A stretch of DNA of 64,000 nucleotides from Azospirillum sp. TSH64 (GTDB taxonomy: Bacteria; Pseudomonadota; Alphaproteobacteria; Azospirillales; Azospirillaceae), in the NCBI RefSeq assembly GCF_003116035.1, contig NZ_LGQW01000015.1, positions 4,966,238-5,030,237 on the forward strand, in the 5' to 3' direction. Positions 50,820 to 59,539 of the stretch are shown here, piece by piece. Both the position numbers and the translations under genes were made by a program. The notes beneath the pieces are model-generated. The model saw nothing but the letters and a program-made list of their open reading frames with translations. It was not told the DNA's origin and ran no database searches. Position 1 is the stretch's first letter, and each line of letters begins with the position of its first letter.

Positions 50820-52468
50820 TGACGAACCTTGTCGAAATCCGCGGCCTGACGGTCGAGGCCACCACCGATTCCGGCCGCTGGATCCAGATCCTGAAGGGCA
50901 TCGACCTGGACATCGCCGCCGGCGAGACCGTCGCCTTCATCGGCGAAAGCGGCTCCGGCAAGACCACCGCCGCCATGACGCTGCTCGGCTACGCCCGTCC
51001 GGGCTGCCGGATTTCCGGCGGAACGGTGACGGTCGACGGCCATGACATGGTGACGCTGCCGGAAAAGGACCGCGCTGCCCTGCGCGGCACCACCGTGGCC
51101 TATGTGCCGCAGAGTGCCGCCGCCGCCTTCAACCCGGCCTCGACCATCATGGAGCAGGTCATCGAGGTGACGCGGATCCATCGCCTGATGCCGCCGGACG
51201 AGGCCCGCCGCCGGGCGGTCGCCCTGTTCCGCGCCCTGTCGCTCCCCAATCCCGACAGCATCGGCGACCGTTACCCGCATCAGGTGTCGGGCGGCCAGCT
51301 GCAACGGCTGGCGGCGGCGATGGCGCTGATCGGCGATCCCAAGGTGGTGATCTTCGACGAGCCGACCACGGCGCTGGACGTCACCACCCAGGTCGAGGTT
51401 CTGCGCGCCTTCAAGGCGGTGACCGCCCAGCACCGGATCGCCTGCGTCTATGTCTCCCACGATCTGGCCGTGGTCGCCCAGATCGCCGACCGCATCATGG
51501 TGCTGCGCAACGGCGCGGTGCAGGAAACCGGCAGCGTCCACGACATCCTGACGCGCCCGACACACCCCTACACCCAGGAATTGCTGCACGCCTTCCACCC
51601 CGACACCGGCGGGCGCGAGGTGCGGCCCGTCGCCGACAGCGGCGCCCCGCTGCTGGAAATCAACACGCTGAGCGCCGGCTACGGCCCGCCGCAGTCGAAC
51701 GGGCAGCCGCTGGTCCTCGCCGTCAAGGGGGTGAGCCTGCAGGTGAAGCGGGGCACCAACCTCGGCATCATCGGCGAGTCCGGCTGCGGAAAATCGACGC
51801 TGGCGCGCGCCATCGCCGGGATCCTGCCGGCCTGCAAGGGCGACATCCAGTTCAATGGCAAGGAGCTGTGGCACAGCGCCCGCCAGCGCAGCCACGACCA
51901 GCTGCGCGACCTGCAGATCGTCTTCCAGCACGCCGACACCGCGCTCAACCCGGCCAAGTCCATCGAGGACATCCTCGGCCGTCCGCTGACCTTCTATCAC
52001 GGCCTGCGCGGCAAGGCCCGCGATGCGCGGGTCGATGCGCTGCTGGACATGGTCCGCCTGCCCCGCGCCCTGCGCCACCGCCGCCCGGCAGAACTGTCGG
52101 GCGGCCAGAAACAGCGGGTGAACTTCGCCCGTGCGCTCGCCGCCGAGCCGAAGCTGATCCTGTGCGACGAGATCACCTCGGCCCTCGACACCGTCGTTGC
52201 GGCGGCGGTCATCGACCTGCTGAAGGAACTGCAACGCGAGCTTGGCCTGTCCTATGTGTTCATCAGCCACGACCTGTCGGTGATCGAGGCGATCTGCGAC
52301 GAGATCGTCGTGATGTATCGCGGGCAGACGGTGGAGACTATCATCCCCGCCGACCGACAGCCGCCGCAGCACCCCTATTCCAAACTGCTGTTCTCGTCGG
52401 TTCCGAAGCTGGATCCGACCTGGCTCGACACGCTGAACATCGACGCCGACCGGATGCGGGTGGCCTGA
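50819..52468 (+). CDS. Fused dipeptide-type ABC ATPase (DppD-DppF in one chain)
   Basis: A 549-aa cytoplasmic protein with two complete ATPase domains. Domain 1 (residues 5-250): Walker A GESGSGKTT, signature VSGGQLQRLAAAMAL, Walker B VVIFDEPTTALD, switch VSHDLAVV, then THPYTQELLHAF. Domain 2 (residues 275-530): Walker A GESGCGKST, signature LSGGQKQRVNFARAL, Walker B LILCDEITSALD, switch ISHDLSVI, then QHPYSKLLFSS. It provides both ATPase halves of the importer. The fused layout is known in the family. It ends the transporter operon. Confidence 0.9.
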   Translation: MTNLVEIRGLTVEATTDSGRWIQILKGIDLDIAAGETVAFIGESGSGKTTAAMTLLGYARPGCRISGGTVTVDGHDMVTLPEKDRAALRGTTVAYVPQSAAAAFNPASTIMEQVIEVTRIHRLMPPDEARRRAVALFRALSLPNPDSIGDRYPHQVSGGQLQRLAAAMALIGDPKVVIFDEPTTALDVTTQVEVLRAFKAVTAQHRIACVYVSHDLAVVAQIADRIMVLRNGAVQETGSVHDILTRPTHPYTQELLHAFHPDTGGREVRPVADSGAPLLEINTLSAGYGPPQSNGQPLVLAVKGVSLQVKRGTNLGIIGESGCGKSTLARAIAGILPACKGDIQFNGKELWHSARQRSHDQLRDLQIVFQHADTALNPAKSIEDILGRPLTFYHGLRGKARDARVDALLDMVRLPRALRHRRPAELSGGQKQRVNFARALAAEPKLILCDEITSALDTVVAAAVIDLLKELQRELGLSYVFISHDLSVIEAICDEIVVMYRGQTVETIIPADRQPPQHPYSKLLFSSVPKLDPTWLDTLNIDADRMRVA

Positions 52469-52521
52469 CCCACCGGTTGGCGATGATTGGCCGAGCCAAC
52501 AAGCTGGGCTATTTGTGGGTA

Positions 52522-52538
52522 GGCGGTCACATACCGCC
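52522..52538 (+). terminator. Hairpin after transporter operon
   Basis: GGCGGT and ACCGCC pair around CACAT about 55 bases after the fused ATPase stop. Only a weak T-rich stretch follows. It is a possible transcript end of the importer operon. Confidence 0.4.
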
Positions 52539-52603
52539 ATATGTTCATGACTCGTTAATTGCGGCGGCCCACCCTGCGGCATGATGTCGAGGAGGGCATC
52601 CAA

Positions 52604-52807
52604 ATGACCTGTTCACAGCAGAGTGTCGCGGTCGGCGGCTTCACGGCGACCATCACCGACCTCGGGGATCGCCGGGAAATCACCGTCGCCCGTGCGGGGC
52701 TCGGTCCCTGGGTCTACCAGGAGACCACCCTGGCGAGCCTTTCGGCCTGCGTGGAGCGGTTCACCGGGCAGTCGGTCCCGCGTCACCGCGCCGATCAGCC
52801 CTGCTAG
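52604..52807 (+). CDS. Small hypothetical protein (67 aa)
   Basis: A short frame with a strong ribosome site: GGAGG lies 8 bases before the ATG. The product, MTCSQQSVAVGGFTATITDLGDRREITVARAGLGPWVYQET..., is hydrophilic, has no membrane segment or signal peptide and ends in SVPRHRADQPC. No family is recognised. The upstream 15 bases (GAGGGCATCCAAATG) are identical to those before the luciferase-like gene near 11.7 kb. It stands alone, converging on the transaminase gene of the ectoine block. Confidence 0.5.
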   Translation: MTCSQQSVAVGGFTATITDLGDRREITVARAGLGPWVYQETTLASLSACVERFTGQSVPRHRADQPC

Positions 52808-52850
52808 GCTGGGACCGGCGCACTGACGGAGCCCAATCGGAGTTCGGCGT

Positions 52851-54230
52851 TCAGAGTTCGGCCGCGACAGCCTTCACCGCCTTGGCCGTCGCCGCCACCA
52901 CGATGTCGGCCTCCTCCCGCGTCAGGCAGAGCGGCGGTGCGAAGCCGAGGATGTCCCCCTGGGGCATGGCGCGGGCGATGACACCCCGCTCCAGAAGGGC
53001 TGCGGACAGGCGCGGCCCGACCTTCGCCTCGGCGGGGAAGAAGCGGCGGTCGTCCCGGTCGGCGACGAACTCCACTGCCGCCAGCATGCCCTCGCCGCGC
53101 ACCTCGCCGACCATCGGATGCCCGCCCAGCGCGTCGGTCAGCGCCGCGCGGAAATAGCCCCCGGTCTCGCGCGCGTTGGTCACCAGGTCGAGCCTGTCGA
53201 CCAGCTCCAGATTCGCCACCCCGGCCGCGGCGCAGAGCGGATGCGCCGAATAGGTCCAGCCATGGCCGATGGGGCCGAGCTGGTCGGAGCCCTGCTCCAG
53301 CACCTTCCACACCCGCTCGCCGACGATCACCCCCGACAGCGGCGCATAGGCGGAGGTCAGCCCCTTGGCGATGGTGATGAGGTCGGGCTTGATGCCGTAA
53401 TGGTCGGACCCGAACATGCTGCCGAGCCGGCCGAACCCGGTCACCACCTCGTCGGCGATCAACAGGATGTCGTGCTTGTCGAGGACGGCCTGGATCTTCT
53501 CCCAATAGCCGGCGGGCGGCGGGACGATGCCGCCGGTGCCCAGCACCGGTTCGCCGATGAAGGCGGCGATGGTCTCCGGCCCCTCCGCCTGGATCAGCGC
53601 CTCCAGCCGGTCGGCGCAATGCTGGGAGAACTGCTCCTCGCTCATGCTGCGGTCGGCCCGGCGGAAATAATAGGGGGCTTCGGTGTGCAGCACCGGCGGA
53701 CGCGGCAGGTCGAAGGCCTTGTGGAACAGCTCCAGCCCGGTCAGGCTGCCGGTCATCACCCCCGACCCGTGATAGCCGCGCCAGCGCGAGATGATCTTCT
53801 TCTTCTCGGGCCGGCCGAGGATGTTGTTGTAATACCAGACCAGCTTGATGTTGGTCTCGTTCGCGTCCGATCCCGACAGGCCGAAATAGACGCGCGACAT
53901 CCCGGCGGGCGCCCGGTCGACGATCATCTTGGCCAGCGCGATCGACGGTTCGCTGCCATGCCCGACATAGGCGTGATAATAGGCGAGCTTGCCGGCCTGC
54001 TCGGCGATGGCGTCGGCGATCTCGCGACGGCCATAGCCGACATTGACGCAATAGAGGCCGGCGAAGGCGTCCAGGCTGCGCTTGCCGTCACGGTCGGTGA
54101 TGTAGACGCCCTCGCCGCCGGTGACGACGCGGGTCGGCGTGTCGCCGCGGGCATGCGCCGCCATGTGGGTCGACGGGTGGAAGAAATGGTCGCGGTCCCA
54201 GGCGGTCAGCTCGTTGGTCAGGTCGGTCAT
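52851..54230 (-). CDS. doeD: Diaminobutyrate transaminase of ectoine degradation (DoeD, Atf)
   Basis: A 459-aa class III PLP transaminase. FAGLYCVNVGYGRREIADAIAEQAGKLAYYHAYVGHGSEPSI, YFGLSGSDANETNIKLVWYYNN, LLIADEVVTGFGRLGSMFGSDHYGIKPDLITIAKGLTSAYAPLSGVIV with PLP Lys near residue 287, and HGWTYSAHPLCAAAGVANLELV. Its place after the DoeC-type dehydrogenase and AsnC-type regulator, opposite enuR-ehu-eut genes, matches the ectoine degradation set, where it converts diaminobutyrate to aspartate semialdehyde. The assignment relies on context as much as sequence. Confidence 0.82.
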   Translation of the reverse strand: MTDLTNELTAWDRDHFFHPSTHMAAHARGDTPTRVVTGGEGVYITDRDGKRSLDAFAGLYCVNVGYGRREIADAIAEQAGKLAYYHAYVGHGSEPSIALAKMIVDRAPAGMSRVYFGLSGSDANETNIKLVWYYNNILGRPEKKKIISRWRGYHGSGVMTGSLTGLELFHKAFDLPRPPVLHTEAPYYFRRADRSMSEEQFSQHCADRLEALIQAEGPETIAAFIGEPVLGTGGIVPPPAGYWEKIQAVLDKHDILLIADEVVTGFGRLGSMFGSDHYGIKPDLITIAKGLTSAYAPLSGVIVGERVWKVLEQGSDQLGPIGHGWTYSAHPLCAAAGVANLELVDRLDLVTNARETGGYFRAALTDALGGHPMVGEVRGEGMLAAVEFVADRDDRRFFPAEAKVGPRLSAALLERGVIARAMPQGDILGFAPPLCLTREEADIVVAATAKAVKAVAAEL

Positions 54231-54260
54231 GGCGTTTCTTTCCAGATCGGGAGTTTCTGC

Positions 54261-55754
54261 TCAGGCGGCGTCGAGGCAGACGTATTTCAGCTCGGTGAAG
54301 GCCTCCATCCCATGGCGCGAGCCTTCGCGGCCGAGGCCGGATTGCTTGACCCCGCCGAAGGGAACCGGCGCGCCGGTGATCTTCACCCGGTTGACCGCCA
54401 CCATGCCGTAGTGCAGCGCCCGCGACAGGCGGAGGATCCGGCCGGCGTCACGGGTCACCAGATAGGCGACGAGGCCGTAGTCGGTGTCGTTGGCGCGAGC
54501 CACCGCCTCCGCCTCGTCATCGAAGGGCAGGATCGCGGCGACCGGGCCGAAGGTCTCCTCGCGCAGGATCAGCGAGTCCGTTGCGACGTCGGCCAGCACG
54601 GTCGGACGGTAGAACAGCGGGCCGGCGGGATGGACCTCGCCGCCGGTCAGGCAGCGGGCACCGCGGTCCAGCGCGTCGCGGACATGACGGGCGCATTTGT
54701 CGACCGCCCGCCCGTTCATCAGCGGGCCGATCTGCACCTCCGGTTCCAGCCCCGGCCCGACGCGCAGCGCGGCACTGCGGGCGGTGAAGGCGGCGCAGAA
54801 GCTGTCGTAGAGCGGGCGCTGCACATAGATGCGGTTGGCGGCGAGACAGTCCTGGCCGGAGGTGGCGAACTTCGCGTCGATGGCGATGTCCACCGCCCGT
54901 TGCAGATCGGCGTCGGCGAAGACCAGCAGGGGCGCATGGCCGCCCAACTCCATCACCAGCCGCTTCATGGTGGGCGCGCAGCGCGCGGCGATGCGGCTGC
55001 CGATTTCGGTGGAACCGGTGAAGCTCATGGCGCGGACGCGGGCGTCGTCGCACAGCGCTCCGACCAGCGGCTCCGGATCGCCGGTCAGGACGTTGAAGAC
55101 GCCGGCGGGGATGCCCGCCCGCTCCGCCAGTTCCGCCAGCGCCAGCGCCGACAGCGGCGTCTCGGACGACGCATGCGCCACCACGGTGCAGCCGGCGGCC
55201 AGCGCCGCCGCCGCCTTGCGCGTCAGCATCGCCGACGGGAAGTTCCAAGGCGTCGCCATGCCGACCACGCCCAGAGCCTCCCGCCGTAGCAGCATTTCGG
55301 CACCGGGCAGGTGGCTGGCGATGCTCTCGACGCCCAGCCGCTTGGCTTCCTCCGCGTACCATTCGACGAAGGAGGCGGCATAGTCGATTTCTCCACGCGA
55401 TTCGGCGAGCGGCTTGCCCTGCTCCAGCGTCATCAGCAGGGCCAGATCCTCGCGGGCGGCGGTGATGCGGTCGAACCAGTCGCGCAGCCGGGCGGCGCGG
55501 TCCTGCGGCAGCCGGGCGCTCCAGGCCGGAAAGGCGGCGGCGGCGGCGGTGACGGCGGCGGTCGCCTGGGCGGCGTCCAGCGCCGCGACCTGGGCGAGGG
55601 TCCGCCCGCTGGCCGGGTCGGTCACCGCGAAGGTGGCGCCGTCGGGCGCCGCGGTCCAGCGTCCGCCGACATAGGCGAGTTCGCGCAGCAGCCGGCGGTC
55701 GCTCAGGCGGCTGACGGCGTCGTGACGGTCCGGGCGGGACAGCTGCGCGGTCAT
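54261..55754 (-). CDS. doeC: Aspartate-semialdehyde dehydrogenase of ectoine degradation (DoeC, Ssd; SSADH-like)
   Basis: A 497-aa aldehyde dehydrogenase of the succinate-semialdehyde subgroup. LEQGKPLAESRGEIDYAASFVEWYAEEAKRLG near residue 105, GVVGMATPWNFPSAMLTRKAAAALAAGCTVV, Glu in VMELGGHAPLLVF, Cys in TSGQDCLAANRIYV near 297, and VNRVKITGAPVPFGGVKQSGLGREGSRHGMEAFTELKYVC. In ectoine degradation it oxidises aspartate semialdehyde to aspartate. The start ATG follows GGAGG; the upstream nine residues of the open frame are discarded. It is 30 bases before doeD. Confidence 0.82.
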   Translation of the reverse strand: MTAQLSRPDRHDAVSRLSDRRLLRELAYVGGRWTAAPDGATFAVTDPASGRTLAQVAALDAAQATAAVTAAAAAFPAWSARLPQDRAARLRDWFDRITAAREDLALLMTLEQGKPLAESRGEIDYAASFVEWYAEEAKRLGVESIASHLPGAEMLLRREALGVVGMATPWNFPSAMLTRKAAAALAAGCTVVAHASSETPLSALALAELAERAGIPAGVFNVLTGDPEPLVGALCDDARVRAMSFTGSTEIGSRIAARCAPTMKRLVMELGGHAPLLVFADADLQRAVDIAIDAKFATSGQDCLAANRIYVQRPLYDSFCAAFTARSAALRVGPGLEPEVQIGPLMNGRAVDKCARHVRDALDRGARCLTGGEVHPAGPLFYRPTVLADVATDSLILREETFGPVAAILPFDDEAEAVARANDTDYGLVAYLVTRDAGRILRLSRALHYGMVAVNRVKITGAPVPFGGVKQSGLGREGSRHGMEAFTELKYVCLDAA

Positions 55755-55850
55755 GGACACCTCCGGAAAGGATTTGGGCATTGGAACGCCGATGTCCGGA
55801 GTCTAGGGGTGCCGCGATGGAGAGAGTGTCCGAACCTGCCCCTTGGGGCG

Positions 55851-55892
55851 GAGACTGTCTCTTTCCCAAGGCGGGCAGGAAGAGAAAGTCTC
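55851..55892 (-). terminator. Hairpin immediately after asnC/doeX gene
   Basis: Imperfect arms (GAGACTGTCTCTTTCC against GGAAGAGAAAGTCTC; one mismatch, one bulge) begin three bases after the regulator stop on the minus strand. It could reduce read-through into doeC, giving regulator and enzymes different levels. Confidence 0.4.
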
Positions 55893-55894
55893 TA

Positions 55895-56401
55895 TCAGCT
55901 TGCGACGGACCCGCCCGGCTCCTCCATCAGCGCTTCCAGCGGCATCGCCGCATCGTCCTTCACCGTCCGCGTGACGATGTAGGTGAAATAGCGGTCGATC
56001 CCGGCGTCGCCGTCCAGCAGCCGGTCGATGAGCCGCTGATAGGCATCGACGTCGCGCGCCACCACCCGCAGGACATAATCGACCCCGCCGCCGACCGACC
56101 AGCAGGAGACGATGCCGGGCTCGGCCCTGACCGCCCGCTCGAAGCGGTCGAAATCGGCCTGCCGGTGGCTGCCCAGCGTCACCTCGACCAGCGCCATCGC
56201 GAAGGGCGTCACCTGCCGCAGCGCCAGCCGCGCGTGATAGCCGGTGACGATGCCGGCCTCCTCCAGCCGGCGCAGCCGTACCCAGCACGGCGTCGGCGAC
56301 AGCCCCACCCTGTCGGCCAGGGCCAGCTTGGTGATGCGGCCGTCCCGCTGGATTTCCGAAAGGATGCGCAGGTCGATGGAATCGAGCTTCAGGTCGGGCA
56401 T
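55895..56401 (-). CDS. AsnC/Lrp-family regulator of ectoine degradation (DoeX-like)
   Basis: A 168-aa regulator. The HTH is LDSIDLRILSEIQRDGRITKLALADRVGLSPTPCWVRLRRLEEAGIVTGYHARLALRQV, followed by an RAM sensor domain (VEVTLGSHRQADFDRFERAVRAEPGIVSCWSVGGGVDYVLRVVARDVDAYQRLIDRLL). In ectoine loci an AsnC-type protein (AsnC/DoeX) accompanies ssd and atf and is thought to sense pathway intermediates. It is divergent from enuR with about 90 bases between start codons. A separate Lrp protein near 22 kb is only distantly similar. Confidence 0.86.
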   Translation of the reverse strand: MPDLKLDSIDLRILSEIQRDGRITKLALADRVGLSPTPCWVRLRRLEEAGIVTGYHARLALRQVTPFAMALVEVTLGSHRQADFDRFERAVRAEPGIVSCWSVGGGVDYVLRVVARDVDAYQRLIDRLLDGDAGIDRYFTYIVTRTVKDDAAMPLEALMEEPGGSVAS

Positions 56402-56423
56402 GGGGCGGCGTGCCTCTGGAAAA

Positions 56424-56475
56424 TGACAACCCGACGATGTCCGCGCTTTCCGCCATTGTCAAATGTGGTGATTTC
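56424..56475. promoter_or_regulatory. TTGTCA-type motifs between asnC and enuR
   Basis: TGACAA (56424-56429) and TTGTCA (56456-56461) face each other 32 bases apart in the divergent gap, and the second continues AATGTGGTGATTT. They resemble the ATTGTCATGATTT repeats ahead of ehuA and could be EnuR or AsnC sites. Confidence 0.4.
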
Positions 56476-56490
56476 CAGCAGAAATGTTGC

Positions 56491-57876
56491 ATGACAAAGT
56501 GGCACCCCGATGCATCGGCTTTGAGCAGGCCCGTCTATCTCTCGCTGGCCGATCAGGTGCAGCGGGCGATCGCGCAAGGCCAATTGGCGGTCGGCGACCA
56601 GCTGCCCACCCACCGGCAGCTTGCCGATGAATTGGGCATTTCCGTCCAGACCGTCAGCCGCGCCTACGAGGAGCTGATCCGGCGCGGCCTGATCAGCGGG
56701 GAGACCGGGCGCGGCACCTTCATCCGCGCCGTCCAGACCGAGGTCGACCCGCCCTACATCCCGCAACGCACCGACGAGGTGATCGACCTGTCGATCCTGA
56801 AGCCGGTGTGCGAGCCTCTGCATGTGGAGGCGATGCGGGGGGCGCTGGTGGAGCTTGCCGCCAGCCTGCCGCCGGCCGTGGTGCTGTCCTTCCGCCCCAA
56901 CACCCTGTTCGCCCGCCACCGGGCGACGGCGGTGTCCTGGCTGCGCCACTGCGGGGTGGAGACGGGGGCTGCCAACGTCACCCTGACCAACGGCGCCACC
57001 GCCGGCATGACCATCGCCCTGATGGCCGCCGCCCCTCCCGGATCGACCGTGGTGACGGAGGAGGTCGGGCACCACACCCTGCTGCCGCTGGCCTCCTATC
57101 TCGGCATCAAGCTGCGCGGCGTCGCCATCGACGAGGAAGGGATCCGGCCCGACGCGCTCGATGCTGCCTGCCGCGACGGCACGGCCAAGGCCCTGTTCGT
57201 CATGCCGAACCCGATCAACGCCACCGCGACCCACATGGGCGAGGAGCGGCGGAGGGAGATCGCGCGGCTGGCCCAGCGGCACAATCTCTCCATCGTGGAG
57301 AACGACCCGCTCGGGCCCCTGCTGAGCGAGCGGCGCCCGCCGCTGGCGGCCCTGGCGCCGGAACGGACCCTCTACGTCACCAGCTTCACCAAGACGGTGA
57401 TGCCGGGCCTGCGCACCGGCTATCTGGTGGTTCCGGACCGGCTGCTCGCCGCCGTCACCAACCGCCATCTGGTGACCAACTGGATCGCGACGCCCATCGT
57501 CGCCGAGATCGCCACCCGCTGGGTCGAGAGCGGATTCGCGATGGAGATGGTGGAATGGCAGCGCAAGGCCCTGCACCGCCGCCACGCGCTGGCGGCGGAA
57601 ATCCTGAAGGGCATCCCCCATCGCAGCCATGCCGAGGGGCTGCATCTGTGGCTGCCGCTGGGGGAAGGACGGCCGGAGGCGACCTTCGTGTCGCATGCCC
57701 GCCATCAGGGGGTGGCGCTGGCGCCGGGATCGGCCTTCGCCATCGGTCCCGGTACGCGGCCCGACGCGCTGCGCGTCTCCATCGGCTCCACCACCGAGGC
57801 GGAGCTGCACGCCGGCCTGCGCGTGATCGTCAATCTGCTGAACAGCGATCCGGAACCGGTGCTTCTCGCCATCTGA
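56491..57876 (+). CDS. enuR: EnuR-type MocR/GntR regulator (HTH plus aminotransferase-like domain)
   Basis: A 461-aa regulator. An N-terminal winged HTH (YLSLADQVQRAIAQGQLAVGDQLPTHRQLADELGISVQTVSRAYEELIRRGLISGETGRGTFI) is joined to an aminotransferase class I-like domain with the PLP-binding Lys in TSFTKTVMPGLRTGY at residue 301, nearly the position known in EnuR proteins. EnuR binds PLP and responds to ectoine-derived diaminobutyrate compounds to derepress uptake and catabolic genes. The ATG at MTKWHPDASALSRPVY is chosen; the frame is open 81 bases earlier. It sits ahead of ehuA-eutD in the same direction. Confidence 0.87.
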   Translation: MTKWHPDASALSRPVYLSLADQVQRAIAQGQLAVGDQLPTHRQLADELGISVQTVSRAYEELIRRGLISGETGRGTFIRAVQTEVDPPYIPQRTDEVIDLSILKPVCEPLHVEAMRGALVELAASLPPAVVLSFRPNTLFARHRATAVSWLRHCGVETGAANVTLTNGATAGMTIALMAAAPPGSTVVTEEVGHHTLLPLASYLGIKLRGVAIDEEGIRPDALDAACRDGTAKALFVMPNPINATATHMGEERRREIARLAQRHNLSIVENDPLGPLLSERRPPLAALAPERTLYVTSFTKTVMPGLRTGYLVVPDRLLAAVTNRHLVTNWIATPIVAEIATRWVESGFAMEMVEWQRKALHRRHALAAEILKGIPHRSHAEGLHLWLPLGEGRPEATFVSHARHQGVALAPGSAFAIGPGTRPDALRVSIGSTTEAELHAGLRVIVNLLNSDPEPVLLAI

Positions 57877-57902
57877 ACAATTCCGAGGGGGGCTCCTCCA
57901 GA

Positions 57903-57940
57903 ATTGTCATGATTTTATTTTCCGGATTGACATGATTTAG
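57903..57940 (+). promoter_or_regulatory. Direct repeats ahead of ehuA, candidate EnuR operator
   Basis: ATTGTCATGATTTTA (57903) and ATTGACATGATTTAG (57926) are direct repeats in the same orientation, 23 bp apart from start to start. The second contains TTGACA, usable as a -35. MocR-type regulators typically bind direct repeats, so this is a plausible EnuR target controlling the ehu-eut genes. Confidence 0.5.
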
Positions 57941-57999
57941 GCGGTCCCGCATCGTTTGCGCACATCCACGGTCGCCAACCATTGCAAGGGAAGACCGGT

Positions 58000-58785
58000 G
58001 TGACCGACACAATCATCGACATCGACCGGGTCACGAAGCGCTACGGCTCGCACACCGTGCTGCAGGATTTGTGTTTTTCAGTCCGGCCGGGTGAGAAGCT
58101 GGCGCTGATCGGGCCGTCCGGCTCCGGCAAGACGACGATCCTGCGGACGCTGATGACGCTGGAGACCATCGAAAGCGGCACCATCCGCATCGATGGCGAG
58201 CCCCTGTTCCAGATGGAGCGCAACGGCAGCCTGGTCCCCGCCGACGAGGCGCATCTGCACCGGATGCGGACCAAGATCGGCATGGTGTTCCAGCTGTTCA
58301 ACCTGTTCCCGCACAAATGCGTGCTGGACAATGTCACGCTGGCGCCGATGCTGACCAAGGGCGTCAGGAAGGCGGATGCCGAGCGCCGGGCGATGGAACT
58401 GCTGGACCTCGTCGGCCTCGCCGACAAGGCCCGCGCCATGCCGGCCCAGCTGTCCGGCGGCCAGAAGCAACGGGTGGCCATCGCACGCGCCCTGGCGTTG
58501 CAGCCGAGGATCATGCTGTTCGACGAGGTGACCTCGGCCCTCGACCCCGAACTGGTGGAAGAGGTGCTGAGCGTGATGCGGATGCTGGGGTCGACCACCG
58601 ACATGACCATGTTGCTGGTGACCCACGAGATGAGCTTCGCCCATGATTTCGCCGACCGCGTGCTGTTCTTCGACCGCGGCCGCATCGTCGAGGAGGGGCC
58701 GCCCGACGTGCTCTTCACCAACCCGACGCACGAGCGGACCCAGGCCTTCCTGAAAAAGATCATCGCTGCCGGACAGCGGATCTAA
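58000..58785 (+). CDS. ehuA: Ectoine/hydroxyectoine ABC transporter ATP-binding protein EhuA
   Basis: A 261-aa polar-amino-acid-type ATPase. Walker A is IGPSGSGKTTILRTL near residue 36, Q-loop GMVFQLFNLFPHKCVLDNV, signature LSGGQKQRVAIARALAL, Walker B IMLFDEVTSALDPELV and switch His in LLVTHEMSFAHDFADRVLFFDRGRIVEEGPP. An unusual insertion around NGSLVPADEAHLHRMR is also common in EhuA. A GTG start is chosen (MTDTIIDIDRV). It is followed after 83 bases by the permease EhuC, with no binding-protein gene in between. Confidence 0.86.
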   Translation: MTDTIIDIDRVTKRYGSHTVLQDLCFSVRPGEKLALIGPSGSGKTTILRTLMTLETIESGTIRIDGEPLFQMERNGSLVPADEAHLHRMRTKIGMVFQLFNLFPHKCVLDNVTLAPMLTKGVRKADAERRAMELLDLVGLADKARAMPAQLSGGQKQRVAIARALALQPRIMLFDEVTSALDPELVEEVLSVMRMLGSTTDMTMLLVTHEMSFAHDFADRVLFFDRGRIVEEGPPDVLFTNPTHERTQAFLKKIIAAGQRI

Positions 58786-58868
58786 AAGTTCAGCGCATCT
58801 GAAGGCTCGGCGCATCCGACCGCGTCCGTTTCCGCTTTTTTCCCCCGAACGCAGGAGATCTCGGCTTC

Positions 58869-59528
58869 ATGGCTGATTGGGCCGGCTATCTGGGCTTGAT
58901 GCTGGACGGCGCGCTGGTGACGGCGAAGCTGACCGTGCTCGGCTGCGCGCTGGCCCTGCCGGCCGCCTTCCTCGCCGGGCTGGGCCGGCTGTCGCGCCAC
59001 TCCACGGTGCGCGCCCTGTCGGTCGCCTACATCGAGTTCTTTCGCGGCACGTCGATCTTCGTCCAGCTGTTCTGGGCCTATTTCGTCCTGCCGCTGATCG
59101 GGGTGACGCTGACGCCGTTGCAGGCCGGCGTGCTGGCGCTCGGGCTGAATGTCGGCGCCTATGGCGCGGAGGTGGTGCGAGCGGCGGTGCAGTCCATCGG
59201 CCGCGAACAGCACGAGGCCTGCATCGCCCTGAACCTGACGCGCTGGCAGAGCCTGCGCCACGTGCTGCTGCCGCAGGCGGCGGTGGTGATGGTGCCGACC
59301 TTCTGCAACAACGCCATCGAACTGCTGAAGGCAACCTCGGTCGTCTCGCTGATCTCGCTCAGCGACCTCACCTTCCAGGCGCAGGTCGTCCGCTCGCAGA
59401 CCGGCAGCACCGCCCTGCCCTTCCTGACCGTGCTGGTCATCTACTTCGCCTATGCCAGCCTGATCTCGGCCGGCATGAAAGCCCTGGAGCGCCGCATGAC
59501 CCGCGGCCTCGACGGGCTGCGCACTTAA
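58869..59528 (+). CDS. ehuC: Ectoine/hydroxyectoine ABC transporter permease EhuC
   Basis: A 219-aa HisM-type membrane permease. VAYIEFFRGTSIFVQLFWAYFVLPLIGVTLTPLQAGVLALGLNVGAYGAEVVRAAVQSIGREQHEACIALNLTRWQSLRHVLLPQAAVVMVPTFCNNAIELLKATSVVSLISLSDLTFQAQ holds the usual EAA loop (EACIALNLTRWQSLRHVLLPQA). The ATG is preceded by GCAGGAGATC. Its stop is 11 bases before the next permease start. It forms a heterodimer with EhuD. Confidence 0.87.
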   Translation: MADWAGYLGLMLDGALVTAKLTVLGCALALPAAFLAGLGRLSRHSTVRALSVAYIEFFRGTSIFVQLFWAYFVLPLIGVTLTPLQAGVLALGLNVGAYGAEVVRAAVQSIGREQHEACIALNLTRWQSLRHVLLPQAAVVMVPTFCNNAIELLKATSVVSLISLSDLTFQAQVVRSQTGSTALPFLTVLVIYFAYASLISAGMKALERRMTRGLDGLRT

Positions 59529-59539
59529 GGAAACCGGCC

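Noticed and set aside
53118..55289. 723-codon plus-strand open frame opposite doeD and doeC
   Set aside because: Antisense shadow of two recognised enzymes, with no motif of its own.
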